A stretch of 64,000 nt of DNA from JBMNGO01 sp050949885 (GCA_050949885.1 JBMNGO010000002.1:385705-449704), one strand, 5' to 3'. Positions 50,993 through 60,451 are shown, numbered from the stretch's first letter. Numbers and translations: made by a program. Notes: generated from the letters alone by a model not told the origin.

Positions 50993-52198
50993 ATGAAAGT
51001 TATACAAGGGAGTATAACCGTTCCCAAAGGATTTCTGGCTCAGGGAGTCTGTGCAGAAATTAAGAAAAAAGAAAAGAAAGACGTGGCTGTTATTTTTTCT
51101 CGAGAAAGATGTACAACTGCGGCAGTATATACTACCAGCAAGGTGAGGGCTGCCTGTATTGATGTTAGCCAGGAGAATCTTAAGGATGGTTGGGCCCAGG
51201 CTATCGTAGCTAACAGTGGCGTGGCCAATGCCTGTACCGGAGATAGAGGGGTGGCAGATGCCCGCAAGATGGCGGAGATCACCGCCAATGCGCTGGGAAT
51301 AGCGGCACAGGATGTTCTAGTGGCATCTACTGGTACTATTGGTGTCTTTTTGCCCATGGACAGGATGACTGCGGGAATACAAAAGGCAGCCGGTTCTCTG
51401 TGTGAAGAGGGAGCCACAAACGCCGCTCTGGCCATTATGACAACAGATTTATACCGTAAGGAAATAGCTGTGGAGTTTGATATTCAGGGATACCCGGTTA
51501 GGCTAGGAGCTATAGCGAAAGGGTCGGGCATGATACATCCCAATATGGCTACTATGCTGGCCTTTATCACAACAGATGCTGCCATTTCCAGCAAATGTTT
51601 ACAGCAGGCATTATCCAACTCAACCAGGTTATCTTACAATATGATTAGTGTGGATCGGGACACCTCAACCAACGATATGGCAGTGGTAATGGCCAATGGG
51701 CTGGCTGGCCATCCGGTGATTGATGACTGTGAAAGTGAAGATTACCGCATATTCCAAGAAGCCCTGGATTATGTAAATATTTTTCTGGCTAAGGCCATTG
51801 CCCGTGATGGTGAGGGAGCCAATCACCTTATAGAAGTGCAGGTGGTAAATGCAGCCGACCTGGAAGCTGCCCGCACCATTGCCAGATCCATTGTTAGTTC
51901 TAATCTTGTTAAAGCAGCCGTTTTCGGGGCGGACGCCAACTGGGGCAGAATACTGGCCGCCGCCGGTTATTCCGGCGCGGATTTTGATCCGGCCCGAGCA
52001 GATGTATACCTGGGTAAGGTTAAGGTAGCTGAAAACGGTATGGGTCTGGTGTTTGACGAGGCTCAGGCTCTGGAGGAACTCCAGAAAGAAAATGTAGACA
52101 TAATTGTAGACCTTAAAGCTGGGGACCACCACGCAACTGCCTGGGGCTGTGACCTAAGCTATGATTATGTTCGTATTAATGGTTCTTACCGGACTTGA
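50993..52198 (+). CDS. argJ: Glutamate N-acetyltransferase / ornithine acetyltransferase (ArgJ)
   Basis: ArgJ recycles the acetyl group from N-acetylornithine to glutamate; many forms also acetylate glutamate from acetyl-CoA. The 401-residue precursor is cleaved before the nucleophile threonine in KGSGMIHPNMATMLAF. The oxyanion segment STGTIGVFLPM is present. No argA/argE-type gene is in the operon, so the cyclic pathway is expected. ATG 50993 follows GGGAGGAG. Confidence 0.96.
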   Translation: MKVIQGSITVPKGFLAQGVCAEIKKKEKKDVAVIFSRERCTTAAVYTTSKVRAACIDVSQENLKDGWAQAIVANSGVANACTGDRGVADARKMAEITANALGIAAQDVLVASTGTIGVFLPMDRMTAGIQKAAGSLCEEGATNAALAIMTTDLYRKEIAVEFDIQGYPVRLGAIAKGSGMIHPNMATMLAFITTDAAISSKCLQQALSNSTRLSYNMISVDRDTSTNDMAVVMANGLAGHPVIDDCESEDYRIFQEALDYVNIFLAKAIARDGEGANHLIEVQVVNAADLEAARTIARSIVSSNLVKAAVFGADANWGRILAAAGYSGADFDPARADVYLGKVKVAENGMGLVFDEAQALEELQKENVDIIVDLKAGDHHATAWGCDLSYDYVRINGSYRT

Positions 52199-52212
52199 GG
52201 AGGGAGAGTAAA

Positions 52213-53076
52213 ATGATAGTGTCTGCTCTGGAAAAGGCAGAAGTCCTGGTGGAGGCCTTACCTTATATAAAAGACTTTTACGGCCGCCGGGTGGTAATAA
52301 AATATGGCGGAGCAGCTATGCAGGATTGTGATCTAAAGCAAAAACTAATGCAGGATATAGTCTTGATGAAATATGTGGGCATGCATCCCATTGTGGTACA
52401 TGGGGGAGGGCCATCAATAAACCGGATGCTGAACCGACTCAATATCAAAAGCAGATTTGTTAACGGTTTAAGGGTGACGGATGCAGATACTATGGAAGTA
52501 GTGGAAATGGTATTAGGCGGCCAGGTTAACAAGGAAATAGTCTCCAGGATAAATGCCAGCGGCGGGAAAGCCATAGGCTTGTCAGGTAAAGATGGGGACC
52601 TCTTTAAAGTGCGGCCCATGGATGCCAGCAATGAGATGGGTTTTGTAGGTGCTATTGAGAAGGTAAACACCAGCATAATCGAAACTCTTATTCAAAATGG
52701 GTATATACCCGTTATTGCTCCTATAGGGGTGGATGAAAAATGCCAGAGCTATAATATAAATGCCGACCTGGCTGCTTCAGCTGTAGCCGTTGCTTTAAAA
52801 GCAGATAAACTTGTGCTATTAACTGATGTTCCTGGATTGTTGAAAGATCCTGATGACAGTACCAGCTTAATATCAGTTCTTAAGGTGAGTGAAATTGACC
52901 AACTGGTAAAGAGCGGGGTAATAGCCGGAGGCATGCTGCCTAAAATAGACTGCTGTGTGGAGGCAGTAAAAGGCGGAGTAGGCAGGACGCATATTATCGA
53001 TGGACGTGTTCCCCATTCCATCTTGTTGGAGATATTTACCGACAAGGGAATAGGTACTATGGTAATCAACCAATAA
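52213..53076 (+). CDS. argB: Acetylglutamate kinase
   Basis: Second step of the pathway and the usual target of arginine feedback. The 287-residue protein has VVIKYGGAAM and VVHGGGPSINRML for phosphate binding, and IAGGMLPKIDCCVEAVKGGVGR near the end. It has an N-terminal helix (SALEKAEVLVEALPYIK) of the arginine-sensitive hexameric type. I start at ATG 52213 behind GGAGGGAGAG. Confidence 0.96.
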   Translation: MIVSALEKAEVLVEALPYIKDFYGRRVVIKYGGAAMQDCDLKQKLMQDIVLMKYVGMHPIVVHGGGPSINRMLNRLNIKSRFVNGLRVTDADTMEVVEMVLGGQVNKEIVSRINASGGKAIGLSGKDGDLFKVRPMDASNEMGFVGAIEKVNTSIIETLIQNGYIPVIAPIGVDEKCQSYNINADLAASAVAVALKADKLVLLTDVPGLLKDPDDSTSLISVLKVSEIDQLVKSGVIAGGMLPKIDCCVEAVKGGVGRTHIIDGRVPHSILLEIFTDKGIGTMVINQ

Positions 53077-53095
53077 TTCAGGGGGGGAGAGAATT

Positions 53096-54287
53096 ATGAC
53101 CAACAAGGAGATGGCCGAAAAAGGGCAGGAATATGTAATGAATACCTATGCCAGGTATCCCATTTGCCTGGTGAAAGGGAAGGGGTCCTATGTATGGGAT
53201 CAGGATAACAAGCAGTACCTGGATTTTGTCGGAGGCATTGCCGTTTGTGCCCTGGGCCACAGCAACGAAGAGCTCATGGAGGCTCTCACCACTCAAGCGC
53301 ATAAACTCTGGCATGTTTCCAACCTGTATTGGATAGAGCCCCAGGTGGAGCTGGCTAAAAAGCTGGTTACCGAGGCAGATCTTGGTAAGGCATTTTTTTG
53401 CAACAGCGGTGCCGAGGCTAATGAAGGTGCGATAAAACTGGTCCGGAAATACTTTTACCGGAAAAAACAAGAAAACAAACATGAAATCATTGTATTTAAA
53501 AACTCCTTCCACGGCCGGACCCTGGCTACTGTAACAGCCACGGGACAGTCTAAATACCAGCAAGGATTTGCCCCTTTACCGGCGGGTTTTGTATATGCGG
53601 ATTTTAATGATCTTATCTTCGGTGAAAAAACTAATTAATGAAAAAACAGCAGCGATAATGGTAGAGCCGGTTCAGGGAGAAGGCGGAGTCCTTCCTGCGG
53701 ATGACCACTTTCTGCACGGTTTGAGGGAAATCTGTGATGAGAATAATCTGCTCCTGGTGTTTGATGAGGTGCAGGCAGGAATGGGCAGAACCGGTACCCT
53801 GTTTGCTTTTCAGTCCTATGGCGTAACTCCCGATATAGTTACCCTGGCCAAAGGCCTGGGAGGAGGATTCCCTATTGGTGCTCTACTGGCCAGCCAAGAG
53901 GCAGCCAGTGGATTTGAACCTGGTGACCACGCATCGACGTTTGGCGGGAACCCACTGGCCACTGCGGTTGCCCGGCAAGCCGTAGAAATAATATCTGATG
54001 CAGCTTTTCTGCAGCAAGTGGAAAAAAGCGGGCACAGCCTGATGGAGCTTCTGAAAGGTTTGGATGATGATAGGATTGTAGCAGTCAGAGGCCAAGGATT
54101 ACTGCTGGGAGTTGAATTTAACACTGAAATAAAACCGCTTCTGGAGATAGGCATGAGAAAAGGCCTGTTGCTGATTGGGGCAGGGCCCCGGGTATTGCGA
54201 CTGGTACCTCCTCTAAACATTAGCCAGGCGGAGATTCAGCAGGCCGTAGATATTATTAGAGAGTCCCTAAGAGAATGGAAGTTATAA
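53096..54287 (+). pseudogene. argD: Acetylornithine aminotransferase, interrupted by a +1 frameshift
   Basis: A PLP enzyme that makes N-acetylornithine. The first part (53096-53638) runs from MTNKEMAEKGQ through FCNSGAEANEGAIKL to GFVYADFNDL, then meets a stop at 53636. The rest continues in the next frame (to 54287): SSVKKLINEKTAAIMVEPVQGEGG, FDEVQAGMGRTG, then the PLP lysine in TLAKGLGGGFPIGA. Removing one A at 53615 (after CTT 53612-53614) restores a full-length protein with no missing residue. It may be a sequencing error, a recent mutation, or +1 slippage at CTT-A. The flanking arg genes are intact. Confidence 0.85.
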
Positions 54288-54320
54288 AATTCAACAGGAT
54301 CAAAGGAGTTGGTTGGGTAA

Positions 54321-55262
54321 ATGTTGGCCATTAAAGACGATCTAAGGGGCAGGAGCTTTATTAGCATACATGATTTTAGCTGCCAGGAAATAGAGTATAT
54401 GTTAGAAGTAGCTGCAGGACTTAAACAGATGCAGAAAAAACATCAGCCCACCCCATACCTGACTGGAAAAACCCTGGGAATGATTTTTCAAAAATCCTCT
54501 ACTCGTACCCGAGTGGCCTTTGAGGTAGGTATGTACCAGCTGGGAGGCTATGCCCTTTTCCTAAGCCCCCGAGATATACAGCTGGGGCGGGGGGAAACTG
54601 TAAAAGACACTGCCCAGGTCCTGGGGCGTATGGTTGATGGGATAATGATTCGCACCTTTGATCATGAGGAAGTATTGCAGTTGGCTGAATGGTCAGGTAT
54701 CCCGGTAATAAACGGGTTGACAGATCTCTTGCATCCTACTCAGGTAATAGCCGACCTGCTTACTATAAAGGAACATAAAGGCAGACTTAAAGGATTGAAA
54801 CTGGCTTATATAGGTGATGGCAACAATGTAGCCCATTCACTCCTGTTTGGAGGAGCTAAAACCGGACTTGATGTAGTAATTGCCTGCCCTGATGGTTATG
54901 CCCCCCGTGAGGATGTTATCAGCCTGGCTAGGGAAGATGCCAGGGAAACCGGTGCTAAGTTGTCGGTAGTAAGAGATCCGGTTGAAGCAGTTCAAGGTGC
55001 TGATGTAGTATATACTGATGTTTGGGCCAGTATGGGGCAGGAGGATGAGGCGGAAGAGAAAGAAAAGCAATTCCTGGCTTACCAGGTCAATGCTCAACTA
55101 CTGTCTAACGCTAAACCTGACGCCATAGTCCTGCACTGCCTGCCGGCTAAAAGGGGCAAGGAAATAACTGATGAGGTAATAGACGGACCCCAGTCAGCAG
55201 TCTTTGATGAAGCAGAAAACCGTTTGCACGCTCACAAAGCCATAATGGCTTTGTTAATGTAA
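54321..55262 (+). CDS. argF: Ornithine carbamoyltransferase
   Basis: The enzyme makes citrulline from ornithine and carbamoyl phosphate. The 313-residue protein has the carbamoyl phosphate motif SSTRTRVAFE, the DLLHPTQ motif, and the ornithine-binding end with VLHCLPAKRG. ATG 54321 follows AAAGGAGTTGG. argG and argH are not in this window. Confidence 0.97.
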   Translation: MLAIKDDLRGRSFISIHDFSCQEIEYMLEVAAGLKQMQKKHQPTPYLTGKTLGMIFQKSSTRTRVAFEVGMYQLGGYALFLSPRDIQLGRGETVKDTAQVLGRMVDGIMIRTFDHEEVLQLAEWSGIPVINGLTDLLHPTQVIADLLTIKEHKGRLKGLKLAYIGDGNNVAHSLLFGGAKTGLDVVIACPDGYAPREDVISLAREDARETGAKLSVVRDPVEAVQGADVVYTDVWASMGQEDEAEEKEKQFLAYQVNAQLLSNAKPDAIVLHCLPAKRGKEITDEVIDGPQSAVFDEAENRLHAHKAIMALLM

Positions 55263-55277
55263 CCAAAGGAGACATAA

Positions 55278-55712
55278 ATGCTTAGATTCAAGATACAAAG
55301 GGCGCAAATGCAGGATATTAAACCTATGCTGGAGTTGTGGGCCACAACCCCCGGCATACAGATAGGATTAGGCGATGATGAGGATTCTATAAAGGCATTT
55401 TTAGAATTGGATTCAACAATTTGCCTAATAATAAAGGCAGGGGATTTATTGGCAGGGACAGTTGCAGCCACCTTTGACGGCAGACGGGGATTTATTTATC
55501 ATTTAGCAGTTCGACCTGAATATCAAAAACAAGGTATAGGGAAAATGCTGCTGGATCGAATAGTTGTTGAATTGCAGAAACGTAATGCCAAGAAAATAAA
55601 CCTGTTTGTGCGAAAAGATAATTTATCCGCCATGGAATTCTATAGTCACCAGGGCTGGGAAAGGCGACGAGATATTCAAGTTTACTCGCTTACCGTAGAT
55701 GACACCAATTAA
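55278..55712 (+). CDS. GNAT family N-acetyltransferase (YpeA-like)
   Basis: A 144-residue acetyltransferase. The acetyl-CoA loop is VRPEYQKQGIGKMLLDRI, and FDGRRGFIYHLAV resembles the YpeA group. It follows argF by 15 bases, so it may acetylate an amino acid or a peptide end in the arginine operon; an ArgA-like N-acetylglutamate synthase role is only a possibility, as the sequence does not prove it. ATG 55278 follows AAAGGAGAC. Confidence 0.8.
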   Translation: MLRFKIQRAQMQDIKPMLELWATTPGIQIGLGDDEDSIKAFLELDSTICLIIKAGDLLAGTVAATFDGRRGFIYHLAVRPEYQKQGIGKMLLDRIVVELQKRNAKKINLFVRKDNLSAMEFYSHQGWERRRDIQVYSLTVDDTN

Positions 55713-55743
55713 ACATATATCTAACAATAGGAGGCAGATGTTA

Positions 55744-57054
55744 ATGAAAGTAAATCGCGTACTAATCATGGGAGCGGCTGGAAGGGATTTTCACAACTTT
55801 AATACCTATTTCCGTAACAACCCGGATTATGAAGTAGTAGCCTTTACTGCTACCCAAATCCCCGATATTGAAGGAAGGGTATATCCAGCCAGTATAGCAG
55901 GTGACGCCTACCCGGACGGAATACCTATTTACCCGGAAGAAGAGTTGCCCGAATTAATTAAAAAATACAATGTTGACCAGGTAGTCTTTGCCTACAGTGA
56001 TGTATCGCACGAATATGTTATGCATAAGGCATCAATAGTACTAGCTTGTGGTGCTGATTTCAGGCTGATGGGGACTAATACCACTATGCTGCCCTCCAAG
56101 CGTAAAGTAGTAGCCGTTACAGCAGTAAGAACCGGCAGCGGCAAGAGCCAGACTACGAGATATGTAGCCAATCTATTGACTAAAGCCGGCAAGAAAGTCG
56201 CCATCATAAGGCACCCCATGCCCTATGGGAATTTGCAGGAGCAGGTAGCAATGAGATTTGCCAGCTACGAAGATCTGGATAAACATAAATGCACCATAGA
56301 AGAAAGAGAAGAATTTGAGCCCCATATTGACAATGGAATGGTTGTATATGCAGGTGTTGACTACCAGGCCATTTTGGATAGAGCCGAAGAGGAAGCGGAT
56401 GTTATACTGTGGGACGGCGGCAACAATGACCTGCCTTTTTATAAGCCAGACCTGCATATTGTAGTGGTGGATCCGCACCGTCCCGGGCATGAAACCAGTT
56501 TTCATCCCGGAGAAGCAAATTTACGCCTGGCAGATATCGCCATAATAAACAAAGTGGACTCAGCCAATGCTGAAGCAGTAGAAAAAGTCAAAGAGACTAT
56601 TGCCGAAATAAACCCTAAAGCAACCATAATAATGGCTAATTCGCCCATAAGCGTTGATAATCCTGGAGCCATCCAAGGGAAAAAGGTTTTAGTAGTAGAA
56701 GATGGACCCACCTTAACCCATGGAGACATGGAATATGGAGCCGGGGTAATTATTGCTGAAAAACTGGGAGCCGCTGAACTTATTGACCCCCGCCCCTTTG
56801 CCGTAGGCAGCATTAAATCTACATTTAATAAATACAATCATCTGAAAAGACTGCTGCCGGCTATGGGCTATGGCAAAACCCAAATAGAGGAATTGGAAAA
56901 AACCATCAGCAATTCACCAGCCGAGTTAGTTGTAATAGGAACTCCTATAGATCTTAGACGGGTAATGACCCTCAGCAAGCCTGCAGTACGTGTAAGATAT
57001 GAACTGGAGGAGATTGGTAAGCCCCGGTTGCCGGACTTGCTGGCCAAGCTATAG
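55744..57054 (+). CDS. COG2403-type P-loop GTPase (cyclic 2,3-diphosphoglycerate synthetase-like)
   Basis: A 436-residue protein with N-terminal MGAAGRDFHNFNTYFRNNPDYEVVAFTATQIP and a P-loop GSGKSQTTR. It contains further conserved segments such as ILWDGGNNDLPFYKPDLHIVVVDPHRPGHE and IINKVDSA. It resembles the synthetase of cyclic 2,3-diphosphoglycerate in methanogens, but most bacterial members have no proven function. In other genomes they occur near carbamoyltransferases and carbamate kinase; here it follows argF and the GNAT gene. ATG 55744, 9 bases after AGGAGG, is preferred over ATG 55738. Confidence 0.85.
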   Translation: MKVNRVLIMGAAGRDFHNFNTYFRNNPDYEVVAFTATQIPDIEGRVYPASIAGDAYPDGIPIYPEEELPELIKKYNVDQVVFAYSDVSHEYVMHKASIVLACGADFRLMGTNTTMLPSKRKVVAVTAVRTGSGKSQTTRYVANLLTKAGKKVAIIRHPMPYGNLQEQVAMRFASYEDLDKHKCTIEEREEFEPHIDNGMVVYAGVDYQAILDRAEEEADVILWDGGNNDLPFYKPDLHIVVVDPHRPGHETSFHPGEANLRLADIAIINKVDSANAEAVEKVKETIAEINPKATIIMANSPISVDNPGAIQGKKVLVVEDGPTLTHGDMEYGAGVIIAEKLGAAELIDPRPFAVGSIKSTFNKYNHLKRLLPAMGYGKTQIEELEKTISNSPAELVVIGTPIDLRRVMTLSKPAVRVRYELEEIGKPRLPDLLAKL

Positions 57055-57097
57055 TTTGCTGTCTAAAGCCAAAGGATATAATATTTATAAAAAACAT

Positions 57098-57127
57098 GAA
57101 GCAGCCCCCAAAAAGGGCTGCTTTATA
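57098..57127 (+). terminator. Terminator after the GTPase gene
   Basis: AAGCAGCCC pairs with GGGCTGCTT across a CCAAAAA loop, with TTTATATT following. It marks the likely end of the arginine operon. Confidence 0.75.
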
Positions 57128-57168
57128 TTAAGGACCAATTTAGTATTTTATTATCGCACATAATCACC

Positions 57169-57190
57169 TATAATATACATTATATAGTAT
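57169..57190 (+). promoter_or_regulatory. nrdDG promoter -10 with NrdR-like box
   Basis: TATAAT at 57169-57174 is followed at once by ATACATTATATAGTAT (57175-57190), matching 13 of 16 positions of the NrdR box consensus ACACWATATATWGTGT. Such boxes near the start of transcription repress ribonucleotide reductase genes when dATP is high. No second box at the usual 31-33 base spacing was found, and the -35 is weak. Confidence 0.5.
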
Positions 57191-57242
57191 TGGTCAAAAA
57201 AAAAGACCATATATATTGTGGTTGGCAAATGGAGGAATGTAT

Positions 57243-59363
57243 ATGGACATAAGCAAAATAAAAAAAAGAGACGGAAGGATGGTCCCTTTCCAAAAAGAAA
57301 AGATAACTAAGGCTATTTTCAAGGCTGCTCAGGCTGTCGGCGGAGAAGATTATGACCTGGCCATGGCTTTGACGGAAAAAGTGGTAGAAATAGCCCAGTA
57401 CGTCAATGAAGATCAGATAGCTACCGTAGAAGACATTCAGGATCTGGTAGAAAAAGTCCTGGTCAAGAACGGCCATTACAAAACAGCCAAAGCTTATATA
57501 CTCTATCGCAAGCAGCACGAAAATATCCGCGAAACCAGCCAGCTCTTGTTTAACAACAAGCTGATTGCTGATTATTTGGAAAGGAACGACTGGAGAATAA
57601 AGGAAAACTCTAATATGACTTACTCCCTCCAAGGAATGAATTTCCATATTTCCTCCCTTCTGGTCTCTCAATACTGGCTTAACCAAATATATCCTCCAGA
57701 AATCAAAGAAGCCCACAACAACGGAGATTTCCATATACATGACCTGGGGATACTAGGGGTATATTGTGTGGGCTGGGATATCCGTGATCTCCTGCTGGAA
57801 GGCTTTAAAGGGGTGCGGGGCAAAGTTGCCAGCGGGCCTGCACGCCATTTCCGTTCCATCCTGGGGCAGATAGTCAATTTTTTCTTTACCCTGCAGGGAG
57901 AAGCGGCTGGGGCTCAGGCCTTTTCCAATTTTGATACCCTGCTGGCTCCTTTCATAAGGTACGATAACCTGGATTATCGCCAGGTCAAACAGGGGCTGCA
58001 GGAATTTGTCTTTAATATGAATGTGCCGACTAGGGTGGGCTTTCAAACCCCTTTTACAAATGTGACCCTGGATTTAAAGGTCCCTGATTTTATGAAAGAT
58101 GAACCGGTAATTATCGGCGGAAAGTTCATGGACGCCACTTACGGAGAGTTTCAGAAAGAAATGGATATATTTAACCAGGCTTTTGCCGAGGTGATGATGG
58201 AAGGCGATGCCCAGGAAAGAGTCTTTACTTTTCCGATTCCTACCTATAACATTACTGAGGACTTTGAATGGGACAACCCTAACTATAACCGTATTTGGGA
58301 AATGACAGCCAGGTACGGCATCCCCTATTTCTCCAATTTTATCGGTTCTGACATGAATCCCGAGGATGCACGCAGCATGTGCTGCCGCCTGCGCCTGGAC
58401 AACCGGGAGCTGAAAAAAAGAGGGGGAGGACTCTTTGGAGCTAACCCGCTGACAGGTTCCATCGGGGTTGTCACTATCAATATGAGCCGCCTGGGATATC
58501 TGGCGGAAAACCAAGAAGACTTTTTGAGGCGCCTGACCCGGTTGATGGATCTGGCCCAAAACAGCCTGGAAATAAAGCGCAAAGTCCTGGAAAACCTTAC
58601 TGATGCCGGATTATATCCCTATTCCCAATTCTACCTGCGCAATATAAAACAGGGGTTGGGTTCTTACTGGAAAAATCACTTTTCCACAATTGGCCTGGTA
58701 GGTATGAATGAAGCCTGCCTCAATCTATTGGGCTCGGATATTGCCAGTGAGGAAGGCCTTAACTTTACCCTGGAAGTAATGGAATTTATGCGGGAACGCC
58801 TGAGACAATATCAGGAGGAAACCGGTAATATATACAATCTTGAAGCAACCCCGGCAGAAGGGGTGAGCTACGGCATTGCCCGTAAGGATAAGGCTGCTTA
58901 TCCCAACATAATAGTGGCTAATGAAGCTGATTATCGTAGGGGTGCCCAACCTTATTACACCAATTCTACTCAACTTCCGGTCAATTATACAGATGATCTG
59001 TTTAAAGCTCTGGAGACCCAGGACCAGCTGCAGACCAAGTATACAGGAGGAACGGTTTTCCATGTATTCCTGGGTGAGGCGATACCCTCTATCGATTCAA
59101 CGAAAAACCTGGTTAAAAAAATCTGCTCCCGTTTCCGCATGCCGTATTTCACACTAACTCCAACCTTCAGTATCTGCCCCAGCCACGGGTATATTGCAGG
59201 GGAGCATTTTAAATGTCCCCGGTGTGAAGCAGCAGGACAGGAGACCCTTTGTGAGGTATATTCCAGGGTGGTAGGCTACCTGCGGCCGGTTGATCAGTGG
59301 AATGCAGGAAAACAGGCAGAATTTAAAGGGAGAAAGTCCTTTGACAGAGCCATTAATGATTGA
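57243..59363 (+). CDS. nrdD: Anaerobic ribonucleoside-triphosphate reductase (class III)
   Basis: NrdD makes dNTPs without oxygen. The 706-residue protein starts with an ATP-cone (KRDGRMVPFQKEKITKAIFKAA), then the ten-stranded barrel, and ends with a zinc site (CPSHGY, FKCPRCEAAGQETLC) and the glycyl radical segment RVVGYLRPVDQWNAGKQAEFKGR. Start ATG 57243 is 7 bases after GGAGG; ATG 57237 is too close. It overlaps nrdG. An NrdR-like box precedes it. Confidence 0.97.
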   Translation: MDISKIKKRDGRMVPFQKEKITKAIFKAAQAVGGEDYDLAMALTEKVVEIAQYVNEDQIATVEDIQDLVEKVLVKNGHYKTAKAYILYRKQHENIRETSQLLFNNKLIADYLERNDWRIKENSNMTYSLQGMNFHISSLLVSQYWLNQIYPPEIKEAHNNGDFHIHDLGILGVYCVGWDIRDLLLEGFKGVRGKVASGPARHFRSILGQIVNFFFTLQGEAAGAQAFSNFDTLLAPFIRYDNLDYRQVKQGLQEFVFNMNVPTRVGFQTPFTNVTLDLKVPDFMKDEPVIIGGKFMDATYGEFQKEMDIFNQAFAEVMMEGDAQERVFTFPIPTYNITEDFEWDNPNYNRIWEMTARYGIPYFSNFIGSDMNPEDARSMCCRLRLDNRELKKRGGGLFGANPLTGSIGVVTINMSRLGYLAENQEDFLRRLTRLMDLAQNSLEIKRKVLENLTDAGLYPYSQFYLRNIKQGLGSYWKNHFSTIGLVGMNEACLNLLGSDIASEEGLNFTLEVMEFMRERLRQYQEETGNIYNLEATPAEGVSYGIARKDKAAYPNIIVANEADYRRGAQPYYTNSTQLPVNYTDDLFKALETQDQLQTKYTGGTVFHVFLGEAIPSIDSTKNLVKKICSRFRMPYFTLTPTFSICPSHGYIAGEHFKCPRCEAAGQETLCEVYSRVVGYLRPVDQWNAGKQAEFKGRKSFDRAIND

Positions 59364-60072
59364 GTTTGCAGGACTTACCAAACAAAGCTTGAGTGATTAT
59401 CCCGGCAGGATTGCAGCTGTCCTTTTTACCAGGGGCTGCAACCTGCGTTGTCCTTTCTGTCATAATCCTCATCTTTTGGGGGCCCGAAGGAGTACTGGAG
59501 ATCAAGGCTGGTCATTAAAAGATGTATTGAAACTGCTGGAGGAAAGAAAAGGCTTCCTGGACGGAGTAGTGATAACCGGCGGAGAACCTACTCTCAATCC
59601 GGGGCTGCCCAGTGCCATTAGATTAATTAAGGAAATGGGCTATCTGGTCAAGCTGGATACTAATGGAACGGGCTACGAAATGGTGAGGGAACTGTTACAG
59701 GAGGAGCTTGTAGATTATATAGCGATGGACATAAAAGCCCCCCTGGATATGGCCAAATACCACAAAGCGTGCGGAAGACTGCACTCTCGGGAATTTCTTA
59801 ATATAAGAAATACCATACTAATGCTAAAAGAGGCACCTATTCCGGTGGAATTTAGGACAACAGTAGTACCCGGCCTCCATACCCTTAAGGACATAATCGA
59901 TATAGCCCGGCAGATTCAAGGAGCCAGTCTATATACCCTGCAGCAATTCCGGCCGGAGATTACACTGAATCCCTCTTTTGGGAAGATAGTTCCCTTTAGC
60001 GCCGAAGAATTACAGCAAATGGCCCTGCAGTGCTCCGCATTTGTCAAGCAGGTCAGGGTGGTCAACATATAG
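59341..60072 (+). CDS. nrdG: Anaerobic ribonucleotide reductase activating protein (radical SAM)
   Basis: NrdG creates the glycyl radical on NrdD. The radical SAM cluster motif CNLRCPFC lies in FTRGCNLRCPFCHNPHLL, and GGEPTLNP follows as SAM-binding motif. I prefer TTG 59341, 8 bases after GGGAG, giving MTEPLMIEFAGL (243 residues) and a 23-base overlap with nrdD; ATG 59356 is the alternative. Confidence 0.95.
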   Translation: MTEPLMIEFAGLTKQSLSDYPGRIAAVLFTRGCNLRCPFCHNPHLLGARRSTGDQGWSLKDVLKLLEERKGFLDGVVITGGEPTLNPGLPSAIRLIKEMGYLVKLDTNGTGYEMVRELLQEELVDYIAMDIKAPLDMAKYHKACGRLHSREFLNIRNTILMLKEAPIPVEFRTTVVPGLHTLKDIIDIARQIQGASLYTLQQFRPEITLNPSFGKIVPFSAEELQQMALQCSAFVKQVRVVNI

Positions 60073-60145
60073 AAAGTTGAGCCTAATATCTTTAAAATCA
60101 TGCCAAAAACGATATAATAATTGGGGAAGCAAGGGGGGAAGCAAA

Positions 60146-60451
60146 ATTATCAGGCGTAAACCCAATTTCGAAAAAGATGGAGAAATAGACTTTCAAAAGT
60201 TAGACCAATGGACAGAATCGTTTTTCAGCAGTCTTATGCAAATATTTAATGGTTTCTTTTCCAAGTTAAAACCGGAAGAAGCGCTAGAACGCTTGCAAGG
60301 TGTTCCCTTCAGGCAGCTTTGCCGGGATGAATTGGAAGGAGAAAAAAAAGAAATAGTTAACTATGCGGTAAAGAAAATCGGTGAACTGGCAGAGCAGGAA
60401 ATACAAGCCCTGCAAGCTTATGCCGCTAAAGCCCCGGAAACCGATAATTGA
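60146..60451 (+). CDS. Small protein of unknown function, probable AUU start
   Basis: A charged 101-residue protein with mainly helical text (DFQKLDQWTESFFSSLMQIFNGFFSKLKPEEALERLQGV), including two hydrophobic patches but no clear membrane span. I recognise no family. The frame is open from 60041, but a TATAAT at 60113-60118 and GGGGGG at 60133-60138 lie inside it. ATT at 60146, 7 bases after the G-run, is the only well-placed start. Later ATG codons cut off the N-terminal third. Confidence 0.6.
   Translation: MIRRKPNFEKDGEIDFQKLDQWTESFFSSLMQIFNGFFSKLKPEEALERLQGVPFRQLCRDELEGEKKEIVNYAVKKIGELAEQEIQALQAYAAKAPETDN

Noticed and set aside
53568..54287. Second argD segment as an independent gene
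   Set aside because: It lacks the N-terminal half of the aminotransferase and has no ribosome site; it joins the first segment exactly after removing one base.
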